NCBI GenBank assembly: GCA_020429045.1
Contig: JAGQLS010000003.1
Coordinates: forward strand, 51,486 to 115,485
Reading direction: 5' to 3'
From: Candidatus Woesebacteria bacterium
GTDB taxonomy: Bacteria; Patescibacteriota; Microgenomatia; UBA1406; GWC2-37-13
DNA length: 64,000 nucleotides
In this document: piece after piece, positions 53,701 to 61,581 of the stretch
Numbering within the stretch: the stretch's first letter is position 1
Layout of the letters: each line of letters opens with the position of its first letter
Translations under genes and position numbers: made by a program
The notes under the pieces: generated by a model
Told to the model about the DNA's origin: nothing
The model's database searches: none
Seen by the model: the letters and a program-made list of their open reading frames with translations, nothing else

Positions 53701-53919
53701 AATTTACCTGTCCCTACTCTTGAGAGTAATAATATGTCTATCGCAGATGAAATCGCAGAATACGTCAAGGAGATTCTTTTAATAACAAATAGAGGGTCTG
53801 AGGAAATAAAATCAAAACAGATTGAAATTGACGAGCTTGAGTCCCAAATCGATACGTTGGTCTACAAACTTTACAATCTAACAATGGATGAAATTTCTAT
53901 AATTGAAAATACACTATGA
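50731..53919 (+). CDS. Large N6-adenine DNA methyltransferase (Eco57I/PglX-like)
   Basis: 1062 residues. Motif I is KILDPACGSGAFPIGALQKM (about 443-462) and motif IV is FDLVIANPPYDVYQGEKKDD (NPPY at about 674). Before them lies FYTPREIVEFMVDESLLLYL, typical of the N6_Mtase/Eco57I group. The N-terminal 350 residues are alpha/beta and unassigned; the C-terminal 300 look like a TaqI/type-I-S-like recognition domain ending in coiled coil (KSKQIEIDELESQIDTLVYK). There is no obvious nuclease domain, so restriction must come from partners. It would mark self DNA at adenine. Length is like PglX and type IIG enzymes. Confidence 0.9.
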   Translation: MSMKLNQDYNRDHFLTFLSKDFLKDFRSDIRPVSTSEYKALKKAFSLGRSESLDLQIFEFEYSGSFNKRITLAKEAFQVMKQSAVFQALAIFYSPESDDWRFSLMTANPQRTDKGKVTLAYSNPKRYSFFLGPNAKTNTPTKFLLSKGLVMDFDDLKDRFSLEVVNKEFYNEISECFIKLVGGTLGSGKNKKTYKSLLQLPSVSSKSRVNSEFAVRLIGRIIFCWFLREKRSEAGVSLMPQELLSLEAISTHPEYYHSVLEPIFFEVLNQPVRSRKDPYYDEPYSLIPYLNGGLFSPHEDDFYKRRNGDQSIFHDSLIIPDEWFVEFFKILELYNFTIDENTSYDEELSIDPEMLGRIFENLLAEINPDTGESIRKSTGSFYTPREIVEFMVDESLLLYLQKKTDIPEDKLRAVITYDLSDDAEYPLNNPQKQDIIDAVEKIKILDPACGSGAFPIGALQKMVFILQQVDPDGQLWFKKQLKSTSPEIRRVIEREFSHKNFDYIRKLGVIRENIYGVDIQTIATEISRLRCFLTLVVDERIDDSSENRGIEPLPNLDFKFVTADTLFSLPDIDKAGQQTGLFDDREKIDDLKYIRDQYFNASGIEREQLKTEFVTAQKRLVDQLIKEHGFMGVGKAELTQKLTNWEPFTHRSTSWFDPEWMFGISSGFDLVIANPPYDVYQGEKKDDIKKIKKMDVYKVAKGGKLNAYKLFLARSTQFQRDGGILCEIFQNSFLGDNSAKLLRKFFFNTQEIIQVDSFPERDNVKRRVFEAVKMSVCILISRKIEEDDYTFRLNVWESKYMDSNFSIDYSKSEILSFDPFSAQIPMLDQNTKELFAKIYKSNSKAPISCLEGELNMTFHRKYFTDDSSKPKVIKGAAVQRYLLTDELSQGEVEYVNAEDYINDHKNSKKSHHHESQRIAMQGITGVDDERRLIMTIIPEGQFCANSCNYVISNDKNYNMHFLLGLYNSYLINWIFKKTSTNSNVNCYEIENLPVPTLESNNMSIADEIAEYVKEILLITNRGSEEIKSKQIEIDELESQIDTLVYKLYNLTMDEISIIENTL

Positions 53920-53922
53920 TCT

Positions 53923-55596
53923 ATGCCCGGAAAAAAGAGAAACAAGCAACATCGAATAGGTAGTAAGGCAGTAAATTTATTTAAAAACTCTCTACCTGAT
54001 ACCGGTACTTTTGGTATGGTTCTCAGCGATGAAACTGCGAACGACTATGGAATAGATGGATACTTGCAAATTTTTATTAAGGAAGAACATACTGGCGAGA
54101 TCTGTAAGGTTCAAATTAAAGGGAACGAAACTGGTAAGTACCTGAAGGACGGAAAAACTCTTAGCTTTTCTTTAGATTTAGACTCTGCATTTTTCTTGAT
54201 TGATCAAGTCCAATCTCCTACGGCACTTATTGTTGTTGATAATAGTAAAAAAGCTGTTTATTGGCATCCGATACAAACCAGTCTTGAAGCTAGGGAGGCA
54301 CTTGAAAAGTGCATGGCTCAGTCAGATGCTGAAAATCCTTCAATTACTATACACATTGATATCAAGGAAAACCGACTTACCCCAAGGAATTACAAGGCAC
54401 TCTACTCCTATTTTCAAGACGCAAGAGTAAAACTCGCAAAGAGAGCAATGCTGAGAATAAAAACTGATAAGACTCTAAGTGCAGGAGTACAACACATAAA
54501 TGAAATTGAAAGGCAGATTCTTGAATTACCAGGTTTTGATTGGCGATTTCGTAAAGGTGAGTTATTGTCACCGGGTACGGTCTTCAGTCTTGAAAGTTCT
54601 GATGGAAAACAGGTCGACTTTATGCCTAGTAAAACATATAAACCTGAACTAGCACCTACTATTAAATTAAGAGCTAAATTTTCAACCAAATCAAAAAAAG
54701 AACGCCAGAGATTTGAAGCATTTCGTAAGGCTGTGCAAGATGGAACTGGGACGGTTGATCTTGATGACTCTAACATTGACTCATTGGAAATATTTTCAGG
54801 CAGTCAACGGATAGATCAAAATTCTCCTGATAGCAAAGTTAAGCTTACTATTGGACCAACTAAAACGAGACAAATACTTATACTTGATAATGGTAAACAA
54901 GAAGCCAGGTATGTTGCTGAAATTTGGGTTGAGCAAGGGAAATTCTTCATAGAAACTGTCGCTGGTCAAATTTTAAATATTAAAATGGATTTCAAACCTG
55001 GGGAAACTAAAGGTAAGTTTAATATTGGAATAAACCCAGAAAAACTTGTAAGTGCTTCTCAACAACTAAGACTTCTCGATTTTATTAAAGATACACAACA
55101 GTTGATCATTAGCTTTATCGATGATGTAGGATTCAAACGAAAACTCTTTGCAGCAGACCTCGATGCATCGTCTATTGTTTCTGATGATCAATACAATTTT
55201 GCGAAAGCATTAGCTGAGATTGAAGCTAAGACTGGAGTAGCGGTCCCTTTCCCTTTGCCTGAAGGTCTAAAAATGGAAGATGTTCGAAATGCATATTGGG
55301 TTCATAGGCTACTGACCCAAGGAAAAGTAACTCAAGATATAACGCTTAACTTTACATTGCGAAGAAACCCTCCTGAAAAAGTTGAGAAGAATAAATTCAT
55401 GATTTTAACTCAAAACCCACCTGAGATTTATTTGTTTGGTAAGCCTTATGTCGTGCCAGATTTCACACAAACTATTGCAGGGAAAATTACAGAACTTAAG
55501 ACTCCAGAAGGAAAAGGTAAACCTAGTTACAAAATTGAGATGAAAAATGCAGAGATATCTATTAAAAAAACTGTTGAATCAAATAAACCATTATGA
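53923..55596 (+). CDS. DUF4365 protein with large unassigned C-terminal part
   Basis: 557 residues. Residues 8-150 fit DUF4365, a PD-(D/E)xK-like nuclease fold: RIGSKAVNLFKNSLPDTGTF, then DYGIDGYLQIFI (D41, D45) and CKVQIKGNETGKYL (Q64-x-K66), then FFLIDQVQSPTALIVVDNSK. Residues 150-557 are mostly beta and not recognised. DUF4365 is frequent in defence islands, fused to helicase, ATPase or TIR-like modules. The gene starts 3 bases after the methyltransferase stop and overlaps the next gene by 4, so it belongs to the same operon. Its C-terminal domain may be the sensor of the system. Confidence 0.75.
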   Translation: MPGKKRNKQHRIGSKAVNLFKNSLPDTGTFGMVLSDETANDYGIDGYLQIFIKEEHTGEICKVQIKGNETGKYLKDGKTLSFSLDLDSAFFLIDQVQSPTALIVVDNSKKAVYWHPIQTSLEAREALEKCMAQSDAENPSITIHIDIKENRLTPRNYKALYSYFQDARVKLAKRAMLRIKTDKTLSAGVQHINEIERQILELPGFDWRFRKGELLSPGTVFSLESSDGKQVDFMPSKTYKPELAPTIKLRAKFSTKSKKERQRFEAFRKAVQDGTGTVDLDDSNIDSLEIFSGSQRIDQNSPDSKVKLTIGPTKTRQILILDNGKQEARYVAEIWVEQGKFFIETVAGQILNIKMDFKPGETKGKFNIGINPEKLVSASQQLRLLDFIKDTQQLIISFIDDVGFKRKLFAADLDASSIVSDDQYNFAKALAEIEAKTGVAVPFPLPEGLKMEDVRNAYWVHRLLTQGKVTQDITLNFTLRRNPPEKVEKNKFMILTQNPPEIYLFGKPYVVPDFTQTIAGKITELKTPEGKGKPSYKIEMKNAEISIKKTVESNKPL

Positions 55597-57101
55597 TCCT
55601 TTCTAAATCAGACTATATGTTATTTCTCCGCCACCCCGCCTGGCTGTGGTTGAAGAAGTTCGATAAAAATAAACTTCCCCCGGTCGATGAAGATACACAG
55701 GCTTTATTTGACGCTGGTCATGAATTTGAAAGTTACGCAGAAAAGCTGTTTCCTGATGCCATTCGTTTAGGATTTAACAATTATGATGAGTATCTTTCGT
55801 TAACCAATAAGACGCTCAAGGAGATTAATAATGGTACCCAAACTATTTTTCAAGGCAGGTTAGAAGCTGATAGTTTAACCTGTATTTTTGATGTTCTGCA
55901 GAAGGTTGGAGAGAAAGAATTTGACTTAATTGAAATCAAAGCTACCACCAAAGCCAAGCCAGAACATGAGTATGACTTAGCCTTTCAAGTGTTAGTTCTA
56001 GAGAAGTCTGGATATTCTGTTAGGAACATTTCTGTTATTCATGCAAATAAGGAATATGAAAGAAATGGGGATATAGATCCAAAACTTCTTTGTGACCAAA
56101 CTAATATCACTGAAAAAGTAAAAGCTCTGAGAGAAGTAACTGAGCAACAGGTATCCGCAGCTCAGACAATGCTAGGCGAAAAAACAATTCCTGACATTTC
56201 TCCTCGGTACGTGAACAAAGTTAACATTCCTGGTGTTTCTCAATGGTTCCAAGAATGGTTGGATATCTACAAGATACTGAAACCAAATAATGATCCCTAC
56301 AATATTTACGAGCTTAGTTACCCTAGTGCTGAACAAATAGCTAGTTTAGAGGACGTGGGCATAACAAGGATAGCTGATGTACCTGATGAGTTAGTTCTAA
56401 GACCAAAACAATTTGCTCAAGTAAAGACAACCAGAGAAGATAGGCCAATTTTAGATAAAGAAAAGATCAGAGAATTTTTAGATTCTTTTCAGTACCCACT
56501 TTATTTTTTTGATTATGAAACGATGTCCTCAGTAGTCCCCGTGTTTGATCGCATGAGCCCTTATAAAGACTATCCATTTCAGTACTCCTTGCACGTTCTT
56601 CAATCCCCAGAAGCTGAAGTCGAGCATCATGAATATCTGCATTCGGAGAATTCAAATCCGATGCCAGAACTTCTTAGTCAGCTCACACAAGATATTGGCA
56701 ATGAAGGCACTGTTCTTACTTGGAACATGAGTTATGAAAAAGGATGCAATGACCGCATGGTCGCACTATACCCAGAATATTCAGAGTTTTTGGCAGAACT
56801 TAACGAGAGAATAAATGATCTAATGATTCCTTTCTCTGAGATGTGGTATTTCCATAAGGATTTCTTTGGTAGTGCATCAGTTAAAAAAGTAATGCCTGTA
56901 TTGGCTCCTGAATTAAGTTACAAGGAGCTCAATGTTGGCAATGGACTCCTTGCTAGGAGAATGTGGACCCAAACTGTTTTAGAAGACAAACACCAAGATC
57001 AACGAGATAAAATTATGGAGGATTTGAGCAAATATTGCACTCTAGATACATTTGCGATGGTTCGAATTTTGGAGGTATTGAGGGAAATTATTAATGAATA
57101 A
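55593..57101 (+). CDS. DUF2779 protein: Cas4/RecB-like plus DEDD exonuclease-like
   Basis: 502 residues. The N-terminal half is a PD-(D/E)xK nuclease: YMLFLRHPAWLWLKKF, LEADSLTCIFDVLQK (D100), FDLIEIKATTKAK (E114-x-K116) and DLAFQVLVLE (Q132), like Cas4/RecB nucleases. The C-terminal half is the DUF2779 domain: LYFFDYETMSSVVPVFDRMS (about 300-320), DYPFQYSLHVLQSPEAEVEH and VLTWNMSYEKGCNDR, an RNase H-like (DEDD) exonuclease core. It overlaps the DUF4365 gene by 4 bases (ATGA). A double-nuclease protein fused to a methyltransferase-helicase operon would provide DNA degradation. Confidence 0.8.
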   Translation: MILSKSDYMLFLRHPAWLWLKKFDKNKLPPVDEDTQALFDAGHEFESYAEKLFPDAIRLGFNNYDEYLSLTNKTLKEINNGTQTIFQGRLEADSLTCIFDVLQKVGEKEFDLIEIKATTKAKPEHEYDLAFQVLVLEKSGYSVRNISVIHANKEYERNGDIDPKLLCDQTNITEKVKALREVTEQQVSAAQTMLGEKTIPDISPRYVNKVNIPGVSQWFQEWLDIYKILKPNNDPYNIYELSYPSAEQIASLEDVGITRIADVPDELVLRPKQFAQVKTTREDRPILDKEKIREFLDSFQYPLYFFDYETMSSVVPVFDRMSPYKDYPFQYSLHVLQSPEAEVEHHEYLHSENSNPMPELLSQLTQDIGNEGTVLTWNMSYEKGCNDRMVALYPEYSEFLAELNERINDLMIPFSEMWYFHKDFFGSASVKKVMPVLAPELSYKELNVGNGLLARRMWTQTVLEDKHQDQRDKIMEDLSKYCTLDTFAMVRILEVLREIINE

Positions 57102-57137
57102 CTGTAATAAGTCATGATTGAACTTAAAATAAAATAA

Positions 57138-58229
57138 ATGAAAAATGTTTCATCAATTGTCAGATTTTGCATTCTACTAGCCTTATTATTTGGTTTGATC
57201 TATACAAACAAGCAACTCGGTGAGACTAATGCACGACTGGAGAAAGTTGAGATCAAGCTTGGCGGTGCAGAAAAAATTGATTGCAACGAAAAGGATTCCA
57301 TTGAAAAAGTTCGTCAATCTGTCGTTAGAATCATTGGGGGAGAAGCTGAAGGATCTGGTTTTGCTATTAAATCAGGTGGAGTAATTCTAACCAATTTCCA
57401 TGTTATTGAGTTTGAACCCACACCGAAGGTTGTCTTACCAGATAATTCATTCGAAACAGCAGAAGTGCTTATGGCTGATAAAAATGCAGATCTCGCCATA
57501 ATAAAGATCAATAAAGAATTGCCTGTTATTTCTTGGGGTGAACCATCAGAACTTGATCCTGCAGAGGAGTTGCTTGCAATTGGTTTCCCATTAGGTGGAC
57601 AACTCAGTGGAGAGGCTTCTGTTAACAAAGGATCACTTTCAGGCCGCCGAAGATCTAAAGACGTTGGTATTGAATATCTTCAGACGGATACCACACTCAA
57701 CCCTGGAGTAAGCGGTGGGCCTATGATTAATATTTGTGGCGAGGTAGTTGGTATAAACACAGCTGGTCTATCTGGATTAGGCCTTGGTATATCTTCCGAC
57801 TCAATTAAGCAAAAATGGCTTGAAATGGCCACGGCAGAGGATCCATTGGCTGATGTTCAGAAGATTGACTTTAAACCCGAGGAAAGCTCGTTAGAGGCGG
57901 TCAGAGCGTTCTATAACTACCTCAAGGCTCGCAAACTAGAGAAAGCATTTGATTTGCTGTCAGATAATTTTAAGAAAGGTTATGATTTTGACTACTGGAA
58001 ACAGGGGTATGAACCCCTTCTAGACACCAGTGTTATTAAAATCGAGGATGACCCAGAAATAGAAAATAGGGTAATTATCAAGCTGTCAACTAAGGACTTC
58101 GTTGATGAGGAAATTGTTTATAAGTACTTCGAGGGCTATTGGGACGTTAAAGATGTTGATGGACGTTGGTTACTTTGGGATCCTGAAATAAAAGAGGTAG
58201 ATCCAGACTTCCTCTGGTTCTATGAATAA
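57138..58229 (+). CDS. Membrane-anchored trypsin-like serine protease
   Basis: 363 residues. One N-terminal membrane helix (IVRFCILLALLFGLIYTN) puts the catalytic domain outside. A short coiled coil follows, then a trypsin_2/HtrA-type core: VVRIIGGEAEGSGFAIKSGG, ILTNFHVIE (H88), KNADLAIIKI (D118) and LNPGVSGGPMINICGEVVGI (S192). No PDZ domain is present, unlike HtrA/DegP. Residues 250-363 form an NTF2-like C-terminal domain (AVRAFYNYLKARKLEKAFDL, ending WLLWDPEIKEVDP). It lies 36 bases after the DUF2779 gene, so it could be read through from the defence operon. Confidence 0.85.
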   Translation: MKNVSSIVRFCILLALLFGLIYTNKQLGETNARLEKVEIKLGGAEKIDCNEKDSIEKVRQSVVRIIGGEAEGSGFAIKSGGVILTNFHVIEFEPTPKVVLPDNSFETAEVLMADKNADLAIIKINKELPVISWGEPSELDPAEELLAIGFPLGGQLSGEASVNKGSLSGRRRSKDVGIEYLQTDTTLNPGVSGGPMINICGEVVGINTAGLSGLGLGISSDSIKQKWLEMATAEDPLADVQKIDFKPEESSLEAVRAFYNYLKARKLEKAFDLLSDNFKKGYDFDYWKQGYEPLLDTSVIKIEDDPEIENRVIIKLSTKDFVDEEIVYKYFEGYWDVKDVDGRWLLWDPEIKEVDPDFLWFYE

Positions 58230-58234
58230 ACAAT

Positions 58235-59335
58235 ATGTTTGTTTACCTTCAAGAATACTCGCACTACGAGGACTTGTATGATCTTCACACAATTGAGGAG
58301 TGTCTTGATTGGTACTGGCGTTTGCGTAAAGGAATGGAGCAACATCGAGGCGAGTTGAAAGCTAAAGAGCCCGAGACTAATTTTGATAAAGAGGTCCATA
58401 AATGCTGCAGTTACACAGTTAATGTTATAAAAATCGAAAGGTATCGCCATAAGAAAGACCGTATCTCAGAATGGATGGAAGCCGATCGGAAACGGCAAGA
58501 GAAAATTGATAATGCCAAGGCACCTGACGGAATCCTCTGCGACAAGTGTCACTCTCCTACTAAGGTTATAGAAAAAACTTTACATGATGCCTATGACGAC
58601 AATATGCAGGTATCCTTCATGTTTGAGTGCCTAAAGTGCCAAAAGAGACAAATTTTCTATGAAGATGGTTCTCCTTGGGATTTTGAACGTCCTAGGTGCA
58701 AAGACTGCGATGCAAATCTAGAAACAAAGTATGATAAAAAGGGTGAAAAGCTGACCATCATTACTTACTGCCCTAAATGTTCATTCAAAGAAATAGATGT
58801 CATTGATTCTAAAAAGAAACGTATTGCGAGAGAAAAAGAAGAACAGAGACAACTCAAGCTTTTGGAGGAATATCGTTCTGAGTTTTGTTTGAATGATGAA
58901 GATGGCCCCAAGGCTATTACTAGCCTTGATGGAATCGTGTACCTTGTAAAAGAATGGAAAAAGCAAGAGAAAAAGGAGAAGGATCCTGTTTTCCAAAAGG
59001 CGAAGAAACTCAAAAAATTAAAACTAAAACAGCTGAAAGATTTGGTTTCAAAGGTTATTTCAGACGTTGGTTATACTGATTTGGAATTTAGTAAACCAGA
59101 AATGGGTAAGTTTGTAATTGTGGAGTTTAGCGCCACTGATAACAAAGAGGAGCGGGAAGAATATGACAGCACTCATGTTATTAAAAAAGCCATAAAGTCC
59201 GTTTTGGAAACCACCAATTGGCGTTTAATGAGTGAGGGTATTCATTATCGGTTGGGAATTGTATCTGGTAGACTGAAGGCCTACGAACAAGAAGACGACC
59301 TTATGTCTTTAGTTTCAAATGATTATGAAAAATAG
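58235..59335 (+). CDS. Protein with two zinc ribbons and a charged tail
   Basis: 366 residues. Two zinc-ribbon-like units are visible: LCDKCHSPTKVIEKTL with a later FECLKCQKRQI, and RCKDCDANLETKYDK with TYCPKCSFKEIDV. Between and after these are helical, highly charged regions (KKRIAREKEEQRQLKLLEEY; KEWKKQEKKEKDPVFQKAKK), and a C-terminal beta domain (SKPEMGKFVIVEFSATDNKE). Zinc ribbons often bind nucleic acid or protein partners. It starts 5 bases after the protease gene and overlaps the HEPN-like gene by 17 bases, so all three are an operon. Confidence 0.7.
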   Translation: MFVYLQEYSHYEDLYDLHTIEECLDWYWRLRKGMEQHRGELKAKEPETNFDKEVHKCCSYTVNVIKIERYRHKKDRISEWMEADRKRQEKIDNAKAPDGILCDKCHSPTKVIEKTLHDAYDDNMQVSFMFECLKCQKRQIFYEDGSPWDFERPRCKDCDANLETKYDKKGEKLTIITYCPKCSFKEIDVIDSKKKRIAREKEEQRQLKLLEEYRSEFCLNDEDGPKAITSLDGIVYLVKEWKKQEKKEKDPVFQKAKKLKKLKLKQLKDLVSKVISDVGYTDLEFSKPEMGKFVIVEFSATDNKEEREEYDSTHVIKKAIKSVLETTNWRLMSEGIHYRLGIVSGRLKAYEQEDDLMSLVSNDYEK

Positions 59336-60350
59336 ACAACAAAATTTAGTTGATTTAATTTCTCAAGCAAAGAGTGCTGAAGAAAATGGTTCCTATTTTA
59401 GTGCTGCTATTTACTACAAGGATGCTCTTGAATTAGCCGACAAGCTTCAGGATTCTAAATCTATAAAGCTCTGCAAAAACAAAGTGGTAGAGATGAATAA
59501 AAAGTCAATTGAGTCCGGCAATGACTTCAAGGAGCATGAGTTTCAGTATCAACTAACCGATGAACAACATAAATCACTGGTAGCTTTCCTTGATGGAATA
59601 CTAAAAATAAAAGATATAAATAAGATACTTAAAATTATAGGACAGCACTCAGACTTTATGCCTAAAGTAAGAGATGTTCAAGCTCTATCTGAAAAAAATA
59701 TGCCACTTACATATCAATTTGCAACTTTGACTAGTGTATCTGATGCTGGCCACGCTTTGAGAGGTGGTTCAATTGCAGGATACTCATGGTTTATACAGAT
59801 GTACGATCTTAGTCAAAAGCAAATTTATCAGTTATCATTGGGTAGATTAATGCATATGCTTTTACATTCTGACTCTACTGGAGAAAATTTAACCATTGAA
59901 AAGCTGACTAACTATTTTTCTGAATCTAAACTATTTACTTCTGACCAGCGAAAAATTGTACTTGTAGGTTTAAATAGATATCTTGAGAAAGATTATGTAT
60001 CTGCAATGCATATTTTAGTTCCCCAATTTGAGAGTTTATTTTTAAATATAGCTCAAGGGTTTGGAATTCAGATAGTTTCTTTAGATAAAAAAAGGGATAT
60101 TGCAACTAGAACCACGACCCTTTCTGAGTATCATCTGGACTCAGACGAGTTTAAAAATATATTTGGCGAGGATTTCTGTCAGCAAATTAAATTTATTTTG
60201 TTTGAGCCAATGGGCTACAAAATTCGTCACAAGGTGGCACATGGAGAAATCAAGGTAAGTGAGTGTAATTTTGCCAATACAACTCTTATTCTGTATTTGT
60301 ATCTAGTTCTATTGGCTAGGATAAAGGTAAAAAGTCAAAAAAACACTTAG
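59319..60350 (+). CDS. DUF4209/HEPN-like protein
   Basis: 343 residues, all-helical after an N-terminal TPR-like unit (NRQQNLVDLISQAKSAEENG). The C-terminal 100 residues match the end of DUF4209-type proteins: GFGIQIVSLDKKRDIATRTT, FILFEPMGYKIRHKVAHGEI, then a helix of Leu/Tyr. In R-H-K-V-A-H (about residues 304-309) the R-x4-H motif of HEPN nucleases is present. It may be an RNA-cutting effector. The start could be 59319 or the ATG two codons later. Confidence 0.65.
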   Translation: MIMKNRQQNLVDLISQAKSAEENGSYFSAAIYYKDALELADKLQDSKSIKLCKNKVVEMNKKSIESGNDFKEHEFQYQLTDEQHKSLVAFLDGILKIKDINKILKIIGQHSDFMPKVRDVQALSEKNMPLTYQFATLTSVSDAGHALRGGSIAGYSWFIQMYDLSQKQIYQLSLGRLMHMLLHSDSTGENLTIEKLTNYFSESKLFTSDQRKIVLVGLNRYLEKDYVSAMHILVPQFESLFLNIAQGFGIQIVSLDKKRDIATRTTTLSEYHLDSDEFKNIFGEDFCQQIKFILFEPMGYKIRHKVAHGEIKVSECNFANTTLILYLYLVLLARIKVKSQKNT

Positions 60351-60925
60351 TCGAAGCTTACTGTTGATAAAATTTGCTCAGTGATTTCTTTATTCTTTTC
60401 AGTTGATGGTATGGTTGAGAAACTGATTAGTTTGCCATCTTTAAGAATAAGGGTTAGATATCTGCCCTTGGGCCCTGTTACAAGCCCTTCAACGCCCTTA
60501 TAACCGCCTACAGACGTTTCATTGATGCTATCTTGCTCCATTTCCTTCTGAGCTTGTTTAAGCCCTGCTTCAGCAAAATCTTTGTCTTGGTACACTCCAT
60601 ATAGTTGGTACGGTTCGTCTTCAGATCCGCCTGTAATATAAAAACCAATTGTTGTTGGTCTACCAGGATCATCTGTTCTTTCTTCTCGATACTCCGTACC
60701 TTCAGGGAGGGTTATATACATTTTTGCGAGAGCTACAAACTTTTCATTATCATTGAGTGTTCTTTCTGGATTCGGATCTGGAGTTGATACTATTAAAGGG
60801 TGCTGTTCTTGGTTACTAGCAGGTGAACTATTTCTATCTGAAATTATTTTTACAAACCCAAGTACTACGACAATTAATCCTATGAATGTAATGACGTATT
60901 GTTGTCTGGTTCTTTTGTTTTTCAT
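60347..60925 (-). CDS. Single-pass membrane protein, exported domain unknown
   Basis: 192 residues. A basic N-terminus and one membrane helix (QQYVITFIGLIVVVLGFVKI) are followed by a Ser/Pro/Asn-rich linker and a compact alpha/beta domain (TTIGFYITGGSEDEPYQLYG, then GYKGVEGLVTGPKGRYLTLI). The domain resembles small exported PsbP- or DUF4367-like folds, but I do not recognise it securely. It lies 6 bases downstream of the MltG-like gene in the same orientation. Its 3' end overlaps the convergent HEPN-like gene by 4 bases. Confidence 0.6.
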   Translation of the reverse strand: MKNKRTRQQYVITFIGLIVVVLGFVKIISDRNSSPASNQEQHPLIVSTPDPNPERTLNDNEKFVALAKMYITLPEGTEYREERTDDPGRPTTIGFYITGGSEDEPYQLYGVYQDKDFAEAGLKQAQKEMEQDSINETSVGGYKGVEGLVTGPKGRYLTLILKDGKLISFSTIPSTEKNKEITEQILSTVSFD

Positions 60926-60931
60926 ATTCGT

Positions 60932-61456
60932 TTAATTCTCATTGTCAGGCTTCCCTGGCATGAACATATATCCATAGTCTATTTTAGACTCTTTTGGTTC
61001 GTTAAGAAGTACGTCTGCAATCTCCCATGTGTTCATGTTTGAACCTAAACTGTAGTAGCCTCTATCGATTGTTTTATCTGCTCCTATTTTTAGAGCATTA
61101 CTATTTCCTGGCACGCTATCGTTAGAATGCTCCAGAGCGTACCTTAATGCCTGTTCGTCCCTTACTAGACCATAGTAGTGTAAGTTGCTTACAAGAGCAT
61201 CGATTGTCATAGAGTCCGATACATAGAAACTTGTTCCCACAGCTGCAGCATCTCTGGCTTCGTATGGCGACATCCTCAGTTTCTCTCTGTAGTAATCTGA
61301 GACGGTTTTTCCATCCCATGTGCTTAAGTCCACAGGCTGAAATCTTACATCGTCAGTATTGGGTTTGAGTCTAAAGATAATGAAAAGCCCAATGAGGACT
61401 ACAATTCCAGAGAGTAGTATCCATTTGGTATAGTTGTGCTTTATCTTCGTTTTCAT
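60932..61456 (-). CDS. MltG-like membrane protein lacking the catalytic domain
   Basis: 174 residues from the ATG at 61454-61456 (MKTKIKHNYTK). After one membrane helix (WILLSGIVVLIGLFIIF) the exported part matches the LysM-like first domain of MltG: FYVSDSMTIDALVSNLHYYG, LVRDEQALRYALEHS and RGYYSLGSNMNTWEIADVLL. MltG is the endolytic transglycosylase that trims new peptidoglycan; its catalytic E-containing domain is absent here, as the protein stops 20 residues after the LysM-like unit. It may bind glycan without cutting, or be half of a split pair. Confidence 0.6.
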   Translation of the reverse strand: MKTKIKHNYTKWILLSGIVVLIGLFIIFRLKPNTDDVRFQPVDLSTWDGKTVSDYYREKLRMSPYEARDAAAVGTSFYVSDSMTIDALVSNLHYYGLVRDEQALRYALEHSNDSVPGNSNALKIGADKTIDRGYYSLGSNMNTWEIADVLLNEPKESKIDYGYMFMPGKPDNEN

Positions 61457-61536
61457 AGTTTCTATCAACAATTATTGATTGATAGTTTGTAAAAGTCAAA
61501 CTTTTCTTACTTTTCATACATTATCCCGACAAACAA

Positions 61537-61565
61537 TCTAGCCCCCTATACAAAGGGGGGCTAGA
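61537..61565 (-). terminator. Intrinsic terminator after the secreted-protein gene
   Basis: TCTAGCCCCC (61537-61546) pairs perfectly with GGGGGCTAGA (61556-61565), a 10-bp GC-rich stem. On the minus strand it lies 16 bases after the stop of the 61582 gene and is followed by a moderately U-rich TTGTTTGT. It separates the secreted-protein genes from the MltG-like gene. Confidence 0.7.
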
Positions 61566-61581
61566 CTTCAAGACGAGATGT

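Noticed and set aside
47259..57101. A standard BREX, DISARM or type I restriction system.
   Set aside because: No PglZ, BrxC, BrxL, DrmA, DrmB or HsdS/HsdR-type subunit is seen; only the helicase and methyltransferase resemble parts of these.
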